DNA of 30,829 nucleotides, taken from positions 72,049-102,877 of the forward strand of contig NW_014577542.1 of assembly GCF_000485595.1 (NCBI RefSeq), read 5' to 3'. A program made the translations under genes and the position numbers. Positions 30,570-30,829 of this stretch are shown here, piece after piece. Position 1 is the first letter of the stretch; the number at the start of each line of letters is the position of its first letter. The DNA is from Priapulus caudatus (taxonomy: Eukaryota > Priapulida > Priapulimorpha > Priapulimorphida > Priapulidae). Under the pieces are notes generated by a model that was not told where the DNA came from, made no database searches, and saw nothing but the letters and a program-made list of their open reading frames with translations.

Positions 30570-30829
30570 CACACAGGTGCGCATACACGCTCGCACGCAC
30601 GCCCGCACGCCCGCACGCACGCAATAACGTATGTACGCGCGCACGCACGTACGCACACACTCACGCAAGTACGTGGGTACGCACTCAAACATGCATATAC
30701 ATACGCGCACGCACGCATTATATGGCGCACGCATACACGCATACTGCAGCACATTTTTCAGCACGCAGATCCGTACGCACGCACACGACACGCACGCACG
30801 CACAGCACGCAACGCACACACGCATACAC
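30570..30829. repeat. CACG/CGCA repeat tract, runs off the right edge
   Basis: Imperfect ACGCACGC with CCGC and TACG variants. Minus-strand frames rich in Cys, Val and Arg are repeat translations. Confidence 0.92.

Noticed and set aside
1-30829. CRISPR array, phage, operon or other prokaryotic system
   Set aside because: Repeats are microsatellites and transposon ends without spacer structure. Spliced exons and intron-bearing tRNAs show animal nuclear DNA.

Overview
This is animal nuclear DNA. The evidence is two protein-coding exons with clean GT/AG borders of a secreted BMP-regulator gene, intron-containing tRNA-Arg(TCT) genes of the metazoan type, TTAGGG tracts, very heavy microsatellite load and metazoan-style DNA transposons. 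A marine invertebrate is my best guess from the repeat style (low confidence); the species cannot be named. It is not a prokaryotic or phage window, and nearly all long open frames lie in simple repeats.

Host gene. The only host protein gene I can support is on the minus strand. It looks like BMPER/crossveinless-2. A signal-peptide exon (21117-21201) ends in phase 1. Exon 2 (9947-10035) starts in the matching phase and encodes the first half of a von Willebrand C (VWC) domain. Exon 3 (2450-2540) completes that domain with a CCxxC ending. Introns are about 11.1 kb and 7.4 kb, and the gene continues beyond the left edge. Almost everything else in the window sits in these introns or upstream of the gene.

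Layout. 1-308: CCATAG hexamer array. 309-2256: intronic sequence with little recognisable. 2450-2540: exon 3. 2891-4269: an inverted pair of tRNA-Arg(TCT) copies. 4666-9209: a 4.5-kb pogo-like transposon with a TA target duplication and a transposase ending in a PHD finger. It is broken by nonsense codons, by a (CA)35 tract beside the second catalytic Asp, and by about 1.95 kb carrying a piece of an unrelated zinc-binding gene. 9258-9824: one good tRNA-Arg(TCT) and three increasingly decayed copies at a period of about 154 bp. 9947-10035: exon 2. 10036-11845: intron, ending in a (TG)n tract.

11846-29755 is a large rearranged duplication. Segment A (11846-19306) is the inverted copy of A' (21438-27986). 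Segment B (20018-21437), which carries exon 1, is repeated directly at 27990-29462 with a damaged exon 1. Flipping 11846-20017 back restores a simple tandem A'-B-A'-B, so I infer tandem duplication followed by an 8.2-kb inversion. The arms hold foldback elements, an element that flanks telomere-like repeats with long inverted repeats, and a tiny MITE family with 5-bp target duplications. One element of about 0.86 kb is in the left arm only. 29755-30829 is unique sequence upstream of the duplicated first exon, ending in CACG/CGCA repeats.

Caution: duplicate copies differ largely by scattered one-base insertions and deletions, and 25 Ns lie at 13343-13367. Part of the divergence may be long-read consensus error. 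I found no new defence or metabolic system. The more interesting signals are the rearranged first exon, the chimeric transposon, the tRNA array and the small element families.
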